From: Streptomyces griseus subsp. griseus
GTDB lineage: Bacteria; Actinomycetota; Actinomycetes; Streptomycetales; Streptomycetaceae
Assembly (NCBI RefSeq): GCF_000720255.1
Contig: NZ_JOJE01000029.1
Span: 32,979 to 96,978, forward strand
DNA: 64,000 bases
Reading direction: 5' to 3'
Shown here: positions 50,467-59,296 of the stretch, piece by piece
How positions within the stretch are numbered: the first letter of the stretch is position 1
Layout of the letters: each line of letters opens with the position of its first letter
Notes under the pieces: generated by a model
Databases searched by the model: none
The model's input: only the letters and a program-made list of their open reading frames with translations
Told to the model about the DNA's origin: nothing
Translations under genes and position numbers: made by a program

Positions 50467-51243
50467 GTGTCGTCACCGACCTTCAAGGCACACCGCAGGA
50501 GATGGGTCACCGGACTGGCCGGTGCCGCCGCGCTCGTGGTCGCCTTCCCCACCGCCGCCTTCGCCGCCCCACCGAAGGCCCTGCCCGGCAACGCCGACAG
50601 CCAGGAGAAGGCGTACCAGCCCGCCTTCGACTACGACACGGACGGCTGCTACCCGACCCCCGCGATCGGCCCGGACGGCACCATCAACGGCGGTCTCAAG
50701 CCCACCGGTTCGCTCAGCGGCGACTGCCGTGACGGCTCGGACCTCGACAACACCAACAGCTACTCGCGCTCCAAGTGCAACAACGGCTGGTGCGCCTTCA
50801 TGTACGGCCTGTACTTCGAGAAGGACCAGGCCGTCGCGGGCAGCAGCATCGGCGGGCACCGCAACGACTGGGAGCACGTCGTGGTGTTCGTGCAGGACAA
50901 CCAGGTCAAGTACGTGTCGACGTCCAACCACGGCTCGTACACCGTGCACGGGGCCTCCGAGGTCCGCTTCGACGGCACCCACCCGAAGATCGTCTACCAC
51001 AAGGACGGCATCAGCACCCACTGCTTCCGGCTGGCGGGTTCGAACGACGAACCGCCGGAGAACCACGAGGGCACCTGGCAGTACCCGCCCCTCGTCGGCT
51101 GGAACGGCTACCCGGCGGGTCTGCGCGACAAGTTGACCGCGTACGACTTCGGCAGCGCCAACTTCGCCCTCAAGGACGCCAACTTCGCCTCCGACCTCGC
51201 CAAGGCGAAGCCGTCCGGGATCGCGTTCGATCCCAACGCCTGA
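50467..51243 (+). CDS. Secreted NPP1/NLP-type necrosis-inducing-like protein
   Basis: 258 residues from GTG 50467 (GAGGAGG 6 bases upstream). A signal peptide (RRRWVTGLAGAAALVVAFPTAAFAAP) directs secretion. The NLP family heptapeptide region is present as GGHRNDWEHVVVFV (classical GHRHDWE), with the preceding CAFMYGLYFEKDQ typical of the family. NLPs bind Ca2+ and plant sphingolipids and cause leaf necrosis in some pathogens; many bacterial homologues are non-toxic. The second His of the heptapeptide is Asn here. Confidence 0.9.
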   Translation: MSSPTFKAHRRRWVTGLAGAAALVVAFPTAAFAAPPKALPGNADSQEKAYQPAFDYDTDGCYPTPAIGPDGTINGGLKPTGSLSGDCRDGSDLDNTNSYSRSKCNNGWCAFMYGLYFEKDQAVAGSSIGGHRNDWEHVVVFVQDNQVKYVSTSNHGSYTVHGASEVRFDGTHPKIVYHKDGISTHCFRLAGSNDEPPENHEGTWQYPPLVGWNGYPAGLRDKLTAYDFGSANFALKDANFASDLAKAKPSGIAFDPNA

Positions 51244-51346
51244 GCTCCGGACCGGAGTCGGGCCCGGGACGTAGGACCCGAGGCGCCCTCGGGTTGGGTC
51301 CCGCGCCCGATTCCGGCCGCCCGCGGCGCGGCATAACGTCACGCTC

Positions 51347-52363
51347 ATGGAGACCAGCGACACGAGCGGACACCTCGAAGAAGCTCTGGAACGGCTGCAC
51401 AGCGCGGGACCGGAGCGCGTCGGCCATTACACCAACCACGCCCCCATGGTCGTCGAGGCGCTCGCCGCGCACGGCCACGCCGACGCCTTGCACCGCTGGC
51501 TGGACCTGTATCAGCGCAGGCTGGAGGAGTTTCCCTCCCCCTTCGCCCCCGTCACGGACGACAACTGGCGGCAGGCGCTGGGCGATCCACGCCGAGTGGC
51601 CGACTGGATCGACCATTTCTCCCGCGCCCTGGCCGACCGCCCATGGCGCGACGTCCTCGCCGAGTGGTGGCCGCGCCTGCTGCCCGGCCTCTACGGCGGC
51701 TCCACGCACCCCGTCATCCGCGTCGGCCACGCCGTCCGTGCCCTCGAAGCGCAGGAGACCGCGCCCCGTCGGGCCGAACTCGCCCACGGCCTGGGCTACT
51801 GGGCAGCGGTCCACCTCACGGTCTCCGGCATCACCGCGCTGCCCGGCGCGTCGACCGCCGCGGCCTCCCTCGACGCCGTCCCCGCCGTCCACGCGCCCAG
51901 CGAGGAGTTCCCCGACCGGCTCGCGGTGGTACGCGCGCTGCCGGTGTGGGCGGACGACGTGACGGACCCCGACACCGCACGGGAGCGGCTCACCGAACTC
52001 GTCCGGGCCGCCACCCACCGGTACGCCACGCACGGGCACGGCGAGGAGACGATGCTGGTGCACGCGGCGACGGCCCCCAACGCCGTGCTGCGCACACTCG
52101 GTTCGCTCCCCCGCGAGCTGTGGGCGCCGAGCCTGCACGCCGCGTGGACGGCGTCCGCGGCGGTCACCGCGATGTACGCCCCCGCCGAACCGGTCCCCTA
52201 CGCGCCGCCCTCCCTCCGCACCCCGGAGGAGGTCCTCGAACGCGCCCTGGCCCATGGCGACGAGCACGTCGTCAAGCTCACCGACACGGCCCTCGACGTC
52301 GGCGACGAACCCGCCCTCGCCGCCGCCCTGCGCGCGGTCGAACTCAGCGTCCCGCTGACCTGA
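51347..52363 (+). CDS. Questin oxidase-like protein
   Basis: 338 residues. The histidine-rich N-terminus HYTNHAPMVVEALAAHGHADALHRWLDLYQRRLE and GSTHPVIRVGHAVRAL, then YATHGHGEETMLVHAATAPNAVL match the questin-oxidase-like family (GedK type), which performs Baeyer-Villiger-like anthraquinone ring opening in fungi; bacterial members are mostly unstudied. No polyketide genes adjoin. ATG 51347 is the first Met of the conserved region. Confidence 0.82.
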   Translation: METSDTSGHLEEALERLHSAGPERVGHYTNHAPMVVEALAAHGHADALHRWLDLYQRRLEEFPSPFAPVTDDNWRQALGDPRRVADWIDHFSRALADRPWRDVLAEWWPRLLPGLYGGSTHPVIRVGHAVRALEAQETAPRRAELAHGLGYWAAVHLTVSGITALPGASTAAASLDAVPAVHAPSEEFPDRLAVVRALPVWADDVTDPDTARERLTELVRAATHRYATHGHGEETMLVHAATAPNAVLRTLGSLPRELWAPSLHAAWTASAAVTAMYAPAEPVPYAPPSLRTPEEVLERALAHGDEHVVKLTDTALDVGDEPALAAALRAVELSVPLT

Positions 52364-52435
52364 GGAGGGCAGGCCGGGCAGGCCCCCCGGCATACGCCGT
52401 GGACGTACCCGGGAAACGGCACTCATGATGTCCTT

Positions 52436-52954
52436 ATGGATCATCACGAGGAACTCCCGTCGGCGGTGGCGGCCGAAGCCCTGCTCGCCCTCGCCGACGA
52501 GCATCACGCCCGCCCCGCACGGCCGTTGGGCACCCGCGAGGCCGCCGGACACCTGGTGAAGGTGTATGCCCTCGAGGCGCCGGGCCGCACCGTGACCGAC
52601 GCGGACGCGGCCGCGGCGCTCCAGGTCGCCGAGGATCATCTGACACTGGGGCGGCTGCGCGGTTCGCTCGGTCTCGCCGTGCTGATCGTGCACGCGGGCG
52701 GTGACGGCGACTACGTGCTCGTGCACAGCTGGATCGAGGGCGACATGGCTGACCTGGCGGTCTTCGTCGGCCCCGTCGGCCGACCCGACCTACTGCGACC
52801 GGGCCGGGCCGGACTCGCCCCCTGCGTCTGGGAGGCGGCAGTCCTGGCGCACGAGCGCGAGGCGTTCTCCCGGCACGTCCTCGACGGCACCGGACCGCTG
52901 GGCGAGCGCCTCACCGCCTGGGGTGCGGACACCGTCGAGGGCACCGTGCGGTGA
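52436..52954 (+). CDS. Hypothetical protein, 172 residues
   Basis: No family recognised. A soluble alpha/beta protein: AAEALLALADEHHARPARPLGTREAAGH, then GLAVLIVHAGGDGDYVLVHSWIEGDMADLAVFVGP, which looks like a small ligand-binding or isomerase-like fold. The stop overlaps the GNAT gene start (GTGA), so the two are coupled. No signal peptide. Confidence 0.65.
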   Translation: MDHHEELPSAVAAEALLALADEHHARPARPLGTREAAGHLVKVYALEAPGRTVTDADAAAALQVAEDHLTLGRLRGSLGLAVLIVHAGGDGDYVLVHSWIEGDMADLAVFVGPVGRPDLLRPGRAGLAPCVWEAAVLAHEREAFSRHVLDGTGPLGERLTAWGADTVEGTVR

Positions 52955-53418
52955 CCGGCGACCCCTTGGTGCGCCCCGCCGAGCCCGCCGATCTGCCCCG
53001 GGTGGCCGAACTCGCCGCCCAGCACGCGCGGTACGAGCGGGCGGCGCCGCCCGCCGCCGGGCTCGACGGCCGCCTGGCCGCCCTGCTCTTCGCCACCCCG
53101 GCGCCCCGGCTGAGTTGTCTCGTGGCCCAACTGCCCGACGGCGAGGTCGTCGGTTACGCGACGTGCGAGCCGGCGGTGTCCACCTGGGAGGGGCGGGCCT
53201 ACCTTCACATGGACTGCCTGTTCCTGGCGCCCGGACACCGCGGGCTCGGCCTGGGCGCCCTGCTCGTCGAGGCGGTCCTCGCCGAGGCCCGCCGCCTGGG
53301 CCTCACCGAGGTCCAGTGGCAGACGCCCGTGTGGAACGAACGCGCGGCGCGCTTCTACGACCGTCTCGGCGCCCGAGCGCAGGAGAAACTGCGCTACAGC
53401 CTGCCCGTGGTCCCTTGA
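52951..53418 (+). CDS. GNAT-family N-acetyltransferase
   Basis: 155 residues. RPAEPADLPRVAELAAQHARYERAAPP opens the fold; acetyl-CoA motif A is CLFLAPGHRGLGLGALLVEAVLAEARRLG and motif B is ERAARFYDRLGARAQEK. Coupled to the preceding unknown protein, which may be its substrate or partner. Cytosolic; amine substrate unknown. Confidence 0.88.
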   Translation: MTGDPLVRPAEPADLPRVAELAAQHARYERAAPPAAGLDGRLAALLFATPAPRLSCLVAQLPDGEVVGYATCEPAVSTWEGRAYLHMDCLFLAPGHRGLGLGALLVEAVLAEARRLGLTEVQWQTPVWNERAARFYDRLGARAQEKLRYSLPVVP

Positions 53419-53460
53419 CAGTGGCGGAGGGGGCACGCGCCCCGGTCCGGAGGGTCTATC

Positions 53461-54405
53461 GTGTCCCGCATGTCCGTCCCGGAACTCATCCGTATCGTGT
53501 CCCGCGACTCCCCCATGGCTCTCGCCCAAGTGGAACGCGTCCGCACCGAGTTGGCCGCCCTGCACCCCGGCATCCGCACCGAGGTCGTCCCGGTGAGGAC
53601 CACCGGCGACAAGTGGATGGGGGACCTGTCGCAGGTGGAGGGCAAGGGCGCCTTCACCAAGGAGGTCGACGCGGCGCTGCTGGCCGGGGAGGCCGACCTC
53701 GCGGTGCACTGCGTCAAGGACGTGCCAGCCGACCGGCCGCTGCCCGCGGGCACGGTGTTCGCCGCGTTCCTGAAGCGGGACGACATCCGGGACGCGCTCG
53801 TCCATCCGGACGGGCTCACCCTCGACGAACTCCCCGCGGGAACGCGGATCGGCACCTCGTCGGTGCGGCGACGGGCCCAACTGGCCGCCACCCACCCGGA
53901 GCTGCAGTGCGTGCCGTTCCGGGGCAACGCCAACCGGCGGCTGGAGAAGCTCGCGGCCGGTGAGGCGGACGCGCTGCTGCTCGCGGTCTCCGGTCTGGAA
54001 CGCATCGACCGGCGGGACGTGATCAGCGAGGTGCTGTCACCGGAGACGATGATGCCGCCGATCGGCGCGGGCATCCTCGCCCTGCAGTGCCGCCAGGACG
54101 ACACCGAGGTCATCGACGCGGTCAGCGGGCTCGGCGATCCGGCCACCCACCGGGAGGCGACGGCGGAGCGCATGTTCCTGCATGTGCTGCAGGGACACTG
54201 CAACAGCCCGATCGCCGGGTTCGCGCAGGTGGACCGCGGTGGAGAGCTGTCCCTGCGGGCGTGTGTGTTCACCCCGGACGGCAAGACCCGCCTGAACGCC
54301 CATGAGTGGGCCGGCCCCCTCGACCCCGCCACCCTCGGCACGTCGGTCGCCGTGGCGCTGCTGCGCCAGGGCGCCCGTGAGATCATCGACGGCATCCCGC
54401 ACTGA
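53461..54405 (+). CDS. hemC: Porphobilinogen deaminase (hydroxymethylbilane synthase), stand-alone copy
   Basis: 314 residues from GTG 53461 (GGAGGG 6 bases upstream, so preferred over ATG 53470). Typical PBGD features: [82 protein letters not shown], and the dipyrromethane cofactor Cys247 in [10 protein letters not shown]. It joins four porphobilinogen units on the way to heme and cobalamin. No other hem genes adjoin, and streptomycetes normally have hemC in a hem cluster, so this is probably a second, specialised copy. Confidence 0.93.
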   Translation: MSRMSVPELIRIVSRDSPMALAQVERVRTELAALHPGIRTEVVPVRTTGDKWMGDLSQVEGKGAFTKEVDAALLAGEADLAVHCVKDVPADRPLPAGTVFAAFLKRDDIRDALVHPDGLTLDELPAGTRIGTSSVRRRAQLAATHPELQCVPFRGNANRRLEKLAAGEADALLLAVSGLERIDRRDVISEVLSPETMMPPIGAGILALQCRQDDTEVIDAVSGLGDPATHREATAERMFLHVLQGHCNSPIAGFAQVDRGGELSLRACVFTPDGKTRLNAHEWAGPLDPATLGTSVAVALLRQGAREIIDGIPH

Positions 54406-54535
54406 CGGCAACGCGCCTTCCTCTGCCGCTTCGATGCATCCGACCGCGGTCGACACCGGGAACCCCTGTGAGACAGCGCCTCGGGGCGAGGGCCACTCGC
54501 CGCCGTTCGGCGCCGCGAGAGGGAGGCAGGGGGCC

Positions 54536-54997
54536 ATGACGACGTACACGCGTGAAAGGGCAGCCGCCCGCACCCCCGTCCAGCATGCGGCGCTGCTGGT
54601 CGGGGCGGTGTTCCTGCTCGTGGGGGTCCTGGGGTTCATCCCCGGCATCACCACCGACTACGGCTCGATGGAGTTCGCCTCCGAAGACTCCGGGGCCGAA
54701 CTGCTCGGGATCTTCCAGGTGTCCGTCCTGCACAACCTCGTGCACCTGGCTTTCGGCGTAGCGGGTGTCGCCATGGCCCGCACGGCCTCGCTCGCCGGGA
54801 CGTTCCTGCTGGCCGGGGGCGCGGTCTATCTGGTGCTGTGGCTGTACGGCTTGATCATCGACCACGACGGCGGAGCGAACTTCGTACCGTTCAGCACGGC
54901 CGACGACTGGCTGCACTTCTTCCTGGGCATCGGCATGGTCGCTCTGGGAGTCCTGCTGTCCCGGCGCCGGGACACCTCCGAGCCGACCGGGATGTGA
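54536..54997 (+). CDS. DUF4383 membrane protein
   Basis: 153 residues from ATG 54536. Four membrane segments: AALLVGAVFLLVGVLGFIPG, NLVHLAFGVAGVAMARTA, GTFLLAGGAVYLVLWLYGLIID and WLHFFLGIGMVALGVLLS. This is the DUF4383 pattern common in actinobacterial stress loci. Function unknown. Confidence 0.82.
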   Translation: MTTYTRERAAARTPVQHAALLVGAVFLLVGVLGFIPGITTDYGSMEFASEDSGAELLGIFQVSVLHNLVHLAFGVAGVAMARTASLAGTFLLAGGAVYLVLWLYGLIIDHDGGANFVPFSTADDWLHFFLGIGMVALGVLLSRRRDTSEPTGM

Positions 54998-55026
54998 CCC
55001 GGACGGCCGACCGGCCCCGCCTCGCG

Positions 55027-55548
55027 TCAGGCGGTGCCCTCCTCGGCCTGGTCGCGCAGGAAATTGCTCACCTGTCGGGCCAGGCTGTCTCGTCCCGGGG
55101 CCGCGGGGGCGCCGCCGGCGCCCTCGGTCAGGCCGATGCCGCCGGTCCACAGCCGGCGGTCGGTCCACTCCTCCTCGACCCGCAGTTGCACCTGGACGTC
55201 CACCTGGCTCAGCGCCGCCTCGGGGCCTGCCGCGTAGAGCACGGCGGTGGCCCGGCGCAGCGGGTAGACGTCGAAGCCCTCGATGAACTGCGAGTTGCGC
55301 CAGTCGAGGAAGGCGCTCTCGCCGTCAGGGCCGATCCGCACGTCGATCTGGCCGTCCTCGAGGTGGATGCCGTAGTGGCGGCCGCCGCGATTCTCGACGG
55401 TCACGCGCAGACGGAAATACGTCATTCCCTCGGCCGCGTCATCCCTCCCGCGGGGCGGCTCGGCCGGCTCCAGGCGGTGGACGCGGACCCGCAGACCGGC
55501 ATGCTCGTCGTACTCGTGCCAGTCCCCGACCACGTTCGGCTCGTACAC
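55027..55548 (-). CDS. Hypothetical protein, 173 residues
   Basis: GTG 55548 with AGGTGG upstream. Soluble beta-rich protein, FRLRVTVENRGGRHYGIHLEDGQIDVRIGPDGESAFLDW resembling the DUF4352-like fold of secreted or cytosolic sensor-like proteins, but no signal peptide is present. It has a strong promoter (55577-55606). No family is claimed. Confidence 0.7.
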   Translation of the reverse strand: MYEPNVVGDWHEYDEHAGLRVRVHRLEPAEPPRGRDDAAEGMTYFRLRVTVENRGGRHYGIHLEDGQIDVRIGPDGESAFLDWRNSQFIEGFDVYPLRRATAVLYAAGPEAALSQVDVQVQLRVEEEWTDRRLWTGGIGLTEGAGGAPAAPGRDSLARQVSNFLRDQAEEGTA

Positions 55549-55576
55549 AGTCCACCTCTCGACTTCTTCGGGCTGC

Positions 55577-55606
55577 TTCCTATCCGTGGGCTCAGCGCAC
55601 TGTCAA
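55577..55606 (-). promoter_or_regulatory. Promoter of the 173-residue gene
   Basis: On the minus strand TTGACA (55601-55606), an 18-base spacer and TAGGAA (55577-55582) give a perfect -35 and a fair -10, upstream of GTG 55548. Confidence 0.65.
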
Positions 55607-55738
55607 ATGAGCAGAATGGGCTGTGGCCAGGGAGTTCACCCCTTTTGATCGCTGATCAAGCCGTGCGCAGGAACAATCCCGATCCGGGTCGCGCGACCGC
55701 TTTCCCGAGCGTGCCGCACATCACGTTCTCGGCCATGA

Positions 55739-56599
55739 TCAGCGGGCGAGCCGGCCCAGGAGCGAGGAGGCCGCGGCGATGCCGAGCGCGGCGGCCACGG
55801 CGAGCACAGCGAAGTCGGCCGGAAGGTCGGCCGGCGTCCCGAGGAGGAGACCGCGCAGGGCGTCAACCTGATGGCTGAGCGGGTTGACCTTGCTGACCGC
55901 CTGGAGCCAGCCCGGCATGACCGACACCGGGTAGAGGGCGTTGGAGCCGAAGAACAGCGGCATCGTGATCGCCTGTCCGATGCCCATCAGGCGGTCGCGG
56001 CTGAGCACGATGCCCGCGATCGTCATCGACAGGCAGGAGAAGAAGGCCGAGCCGAGGACGACGACCACGGCCACCCCGAGCAACTTGAGGGGGTTCCAGG
56101 TCAGCGCCACGCCGAGCAGTGCCGCGATCACGATCACGACGACCGCCTGGACCAGCGACTTCACCCCGGCCGCGAACGCCTTGCCGGTGATGAGCGCCGA
56201 GCGCGGGGTCGGGGTGACCAGGAGCTTGTTGAGCACGCCGGCGTCGCGCTCCCAGATGATCTGGATGCCGTAGAAGATCGCGATGAACATCGCGGACTGG
56301 GCGATGATGCCAGGCGCCAGGTAGTCGATGTAGGGGATGCCGTCGGTGGGGATCGCCTTGATGCGGGTGAAGGTCTGGCCGAAGATCAGCAGCCACAGGG
56401 CGGGCTGCACGGCCCGGGTGTAGAGCTCGGTGCGGTCGTGGCGCAGTTTCTGCAGTTCGACCGCGCACATCGCGGCCACCCGGGCGGGCAGCACCCGCCG
56501 GCCCGCGCGGGGCTGCGGCGGCCGGACGAGGAGGCCGATGCCCTCCAGGCGGGCGCGGTCAGCCGACGCGGTGCGCGGTGCGGCGGGTGCTTCGGACAT
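55739..56599 (-). CDS. ABC-2 type drug exporter permease
   Basis: 286 residues from ATG 56599. ABC-2 permease with six segments, LWLLIFGQTFTRI near the N-terminus, SAMFIAIFYGIQIIWERDAGVLNKLLVTPTPRSALITGK and the hydrophobic C-terminus. It pairs with the ATPase gene, whose 3' end it overlaps by 41 bases. DrrB-like: exports daunorubicin-type or other hydrophobic drugs; real substrate unknown. Confidence 0.9.
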   Translation of the reverse strand: MSEAPAAPRTASADRARLEGIGLLVRPPQPRAGRRVLPARVAAMCAVELQKLRHDRTELYTRAVQPALWLLIFGQTFTRIKAIPTDGIPYIDYLAPGIIAQSAMFIAIFYGIQIIWERDAGVLNKLLVTPTPRSALITGKAFAAGVKSLVQAVVVIVIAALLGVALTWNPLKLLGVAVVVVLGSAFFSCLSMTIAGIVLSRDRLMGIGQAITMPLFFGSNALYPVSVMPGWLQAVSKVNPLSHQVDALRGLLLGTPADLPADFAVLAVAAALGIAAASSLLGRLAR

Positions 56600-57410
56600 C
56601 GCGGAAGTCTCCTGACTCGTCGTCGAGGCCGCTGCCGGCGACGTCCCGGAAGACGTCCTCCAGCGTGGGCAGCGTGTCCGCGTCCGCCGTACCCTCGGCG
56701 CGTCGGCGTTCACCGAGTCCCCGCCGCAGCTCGACGGGGGTGCCGAGGGCGCGGACGCGGCCGCGGTGCATCAGACCGACCCGGTCGCAGTAGTGGTCGG
56801 CCTCGTCCATGTAGTGCGTGGTCACCAGGACCGTCATGCCGGTGGCGGCGCGCACGGCCTCGATGTGCTCCCAGACACTGGTCCGGGCGATCGGGTCGAG
56901 GCCGATCGTGGGTTCGTCGAGGATCAGCAGGCGGGGCGCGCTGACCAGCGCCTGGGCCAGTTCGAGCCGGCGGACCATACCGCCGGAGTAGGTGCTCGCG
57001 AGCCGGTCGGCGGCATCCGCGAGGTCGACGGCGGCCAGCGCCTGTGCGACGCGTTCGGCGCGTTCACGGCGGGGCACGTCGAACACGCGAGCGAATAGGT
57101 CGACGTTCTCCCTGCCGGTCAGGCCCGCGTCGGCGGACAGTTGCTGCGGGACGTAGCCCAGCAGGCGCCGTACCGCCATCCGGTCGCGGGCGGCATCGTG
57201 CCCGAAGACGCCGACCATGCCGGGCGGGACCGGCAGGAGCGTGGTGATGCAGCGGATCGCGGTGGTCTTCCCGGCGCCGTTGGGGCCGAGCAGCCCGAAG
57301 ACCTCACCCTCCCGGACGGTCAGGTCGAGGCCGTCGACCGCCTTGGTCCCTCCGAAGGCGTAGGCCAGCCCGGTGCAGGTGACCGCCTCGGCGGCGGCGT
57401 CGCCGGTCAT
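56559..57410 (-). CDS. ABC drug exporter ATPase, DrrA-type
   Basis: 283 residues. Walker A GPNGAGKTT, Q-loop GYVPQQLSADAGLTGREN, signature STYSGGMVRRLELAQAL, Walker B RLLILDEPTIGLDP, H-loop VTTHYMDEAD. The C-terminal RREAEGTADADTLPTLEDVFRDVAGS resembles the DrrA regulatory tail. The ATG overlaps the marR stop by 4 bases, so regulator, ATPase and permease form one operon, a typical drug-sensing efflux set. Confidence 0.95.
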   Translation of the reverse strand: MTGDAAAEAVTCTGLAYAFGGTKAVDGLDLTVREGEVFGLLGPNGAGKTTAIRCITTLLPVPPGMVGVFGHDAARDRMAVRRLLGYVPQQLSADAGLTGRENVDLFARVFDVPRRERAERVAQALAAVDLADAADRLASTYSGGMVRRLELAQALVSAPRLLILDEPTIGLDPIARTSVWEHIEAVRAATGMTVLVTTHYMDEADHYCDRVGLMHRGRVRALGTPVELRRGLGERRRAEGTADADTLPTLEDVFRDVAGSGLDDESGDFRDVRSTRRTAHRVG

Positions 57411-57874
57411 GACTCCTCGACCTCCTCGTGAAGGGTGACGGCGAGCTTGCGCAGGGCCGGGAGCGCCGCGCGCAGCGCCTCCCGGTCCGCCTCGTCCAGG
57501 CGGGCCACATGGCGGCCGACGAGGGCGGCGCGGCGCTGCTGCCAGGCGCGCAGCCGGATCTCGGAGGCCTCGGTGAGCAGCAGGCGGGCGGCGCGTCGGT
57601 CGGCGGGATCCGTCTCGCGGATCAGGTATCCGTCCCTGACCAACTGGTTCACCAGCGTCGACACGGAGTTGCCGGCCAGGTGGAGTTCGCCTGCCGCCTC
57701 GGACACACCGATGCCGGGCCGGGTCCGCACCAGGCGCAGCAGCTCCACCTCGGCGCCACGCAGCCGCGGCACGGCGAGCCCGGCGCGCAGTCGGCGCCGG
57801 ACCAGCCGCTGTACACCGACGAGGGCGTCGGCCAGCTCTTCCGGGAAGGTCTGCTGCACGGGTTCCTGCTCCAC
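57407..57874 (-). CDS. MarR-family regulator of the ABC exporter
   Basis: 155 residues from GTG 57874. Winged helix ELLRLVRTRPGIGVSEAAGELHLAGNSVSTLVNQLVRDGYLIRETDPADRRAARLLLTEASE, with the classic DPADRRAARL wing. It starts the exporter operon. A near-perfect ATTAGCTCTG/CAGAGGTAAT palindrome ends 10 bases upstream of its start, so it is very probably autorepressed and induced by the exported drug. Confidence 0.9.
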   Translation of the reverse strand: MEQEPVQQTFPEELADALVGVQRLVRRRLRAGLAVPRLRGAEVELLRLVRTRPGIGVSEAAGELHLAGNSVSTLVNQLVRDGYLIRETDPADRRAARLLLTEASEIRLRAWQQRRAALVGRHVARLDEADREALRAALPALRKLAVTLHEEVEES

Positions 57875-57883
57875 GTTTCCGAC

Positions 57884-57906
57884 ATTAGCTCTGTAGCAGA
57901 GGTAAT
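57884..57906. promoter_or_regulatory. MarR operator palindrome before the exporter operon
   Basis: ATTAGCTCTG-TAG-CAGAGGTAAT: 10-base arms matching at 9 of 10 positions, 23 bases long. It lies 10 bases upstream of the GTG at 57874 and is strongly symmetric, as MarR sites usually are. Confidence 0.7.
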
Positions 57907-57978
57907 GAGCCCAAGGGCGGGTCAAGAGATGCCCCTCGACGCTCCAGAGGTGCTGTATGTACCTAATTGCTACCTTTT

Positions 57979-58003
57979 GTTTTGAAATCTGCTGCCCGGG
58001 AAG
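57979..58003 (+). promoter_or_regulatory. SigB-family promoter before the sigma factor gene
   Basis: GTTT (57979-57982), a 15-base spacer and GGGAAG (57998-58003) match the SigB/SigF-class consensus GTTT-N14-16-GGGWAW. The predicted start lies about 130 bases before the sigma ATG, consistent with autoregulation or control by another SigB-type sigma. Confidence 0.6.
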
Positions 58004-58142
58004 GTGCACTTCAGTGCTTCGGACAGGAGGCACGTCCGTGGGAACGGGCCGCCCGCTTTCAAGCGACGTACGTCGTCGGCCGCGCACGCGCCCTTTCCAC
58101 GGTGTCCGTCCACCAGGCACCTGCTTCAGGGAGGCGCGCAGG

Positions 58143-58943
58143 ATGCGTACCGCCGGCAGCACACGACAGCACCCCCACGACGACGCCCCGGACACGGCCG
58201 CGGCCTTCGTCCGGCTCGCGGGGCTGCCCGAGGGCCCGGAGCGCACGGCGCTGCGGGACGGCCTGGTCGAGGTCTGGCTACCGATGGCCGAGCGGATCGC
58301 CGTCCGCTTCCGGGGCCGCGGCGAGAGCCTGGAGGATCTCTACCAGGTGGCGGCCCTCGGTCTGGTCAAGGCCGTCGACCATTACGACCCGGACCGCGGC
58401 CGCGCTTTCGAGGCGTACGCCGTACCGACGATCACCGGGGAGATCAAGCGGCACTTCCGTGACCACATGTGGACCCTGCACGTGCCGCGTCGGGTCCAGG
58501 ACCTGCGCAACCGCGTCCGGCACGCGTCGAAGGAACTGGGACAGACGATCCCGGGGCGCGCGCCGACGGTCGTCGAGATCGCCGAGCACGCGCATCTGAC
58601 GGAGGCCGAGGTGCGCATCGGGATGGAGGCCCTGGAGTGCTTCACCGCGCTGTCTCTGGAGGCGGAGATGCCCGGCACCGACGGTTACGCGCTGCAGGAC
58701 GCGATCGGCGATGTGGACCCGGGGTTCGACGCCGTCGTCGACCGTGAGGCCCTCAAGCCCTGCCTGGAGGCGCTGCCCGAGCGCGAGCGGACCATTCTCT
58801 ACCTGCGCTTCTTCCAGGGCATGACGCAGAGTCGTATCGCCCAGCAGCTGGGGATCTCCCAGATGCACGTCTCGCGGCTGCTCAGCGGCTGTTTCGCCCG
58901 GCTGCGCAAGGAGGTGCTCGCCGAGACGGGCTGCGCGCGCTGA
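58143..58943 (+). CDS. sigG: SigB/SigF/SigG-family RNA polymerase sigma factor
   Basis: 266 residues from ATG 58143 (GGGAGG 8 bases upstream). Regions are complete: region 2 VRFRGRGESLEDLYQVAALGLVKAVDHYDPDRGRAFEAYAVPTITGEIKRHFRD, region 3 around LRNRVRHASKELGQTIPGRAPTV, region 4 LPERERTILYLRFFQGMTQSRIAQQLGISQMHVSRLL. It belongs to the stress/development SigB-type group. The SigG name is based on length and on the neighbouring ANTAR, VOC and glgX genes; the exact paralogue is not proven. No anti-sigma gene adjoins. Confidence 0.82.
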   Translation: MRTAGSTRQHPHDDAPDTAAAFVRLAGLPEGPERTALRDGLVEVWLPMAERIAVRFRGRGESLEDLYQVAALGLVKAVDHYDPDRGRAFEAYAVPTITGEIKRHFRDHMWTLHVPRRVQDLRNRVRHASKELGQTIPGRAPTVVEIAEHAHLTEAEVRIGMEALECFTALSLEAEMPGTDGYALQDAIGDVDPGFDAVVDREALKPCLEALPERERTILYLRFFQGMTQSRIAQQLGISQMHVSRLLSGCFARLRKEVLAETGCAR

Positions 58944-58960
58944 GTGCCGCCCGCACCGCG

Positions 58961-59296
58961 TCACTCGACCGGGGGTGCCCCCGGAACCTGGGTGGGACCG
59001 TGACGGTCGAGGGCGTCCTCGAGTTCCCCCCGGATCTGCGGGGGCATGTCGCCGCTGCGCCCCCAGAGGACGATGAGTTCGGCGACGCTGCGGAGTTTGA
59101 TGTTGGTGTGCTGGGAGACCTCTCTCAGGACCGCCCAGCCGTCGTCCGGTGCCACCCGCCCCAGTGCCACGACCATTCCGATCGCCTGGTCGACGACGGC
59201 GTGCGAGACAATCGCCTCCTTGAGCTGGTCGATCTCTTCCTGGAGCTGAAAGATCCGGCCCGTTTCGTCGTCGGGCTCCTCGGGTACTCGTGCCAC
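58961..59296 (-). CDS. ANTAR domain RNA-binding antiterminator-like protein
   Basis: 111 residues from GTG 59296. A coiled coil FQLQEEIDQLKEAIVSH leads into the ANTAR motif: AVVDQAIGMVVALGRVAPDDGWAVLREVSQHTNIKLRSVAELIVLW, with the conserved alanine and aromatic positions. ANTAR proteins bind paired RNA hairpins and prevent termination. There is no attached sensor domain. It converges with the sigma gene over 17 bases. Confidence 0.87.
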   Translation of the reverse strand: MARVPEEPDDETGRIFQLQEEIDQLKEAIVSHAVVDQAIGMVVALGRVAPDDGWAVLREVSQHTNIKLRSVAELIVLWGRSGDMPPQIRGELEDALDRHGPTQVPGAPPVE

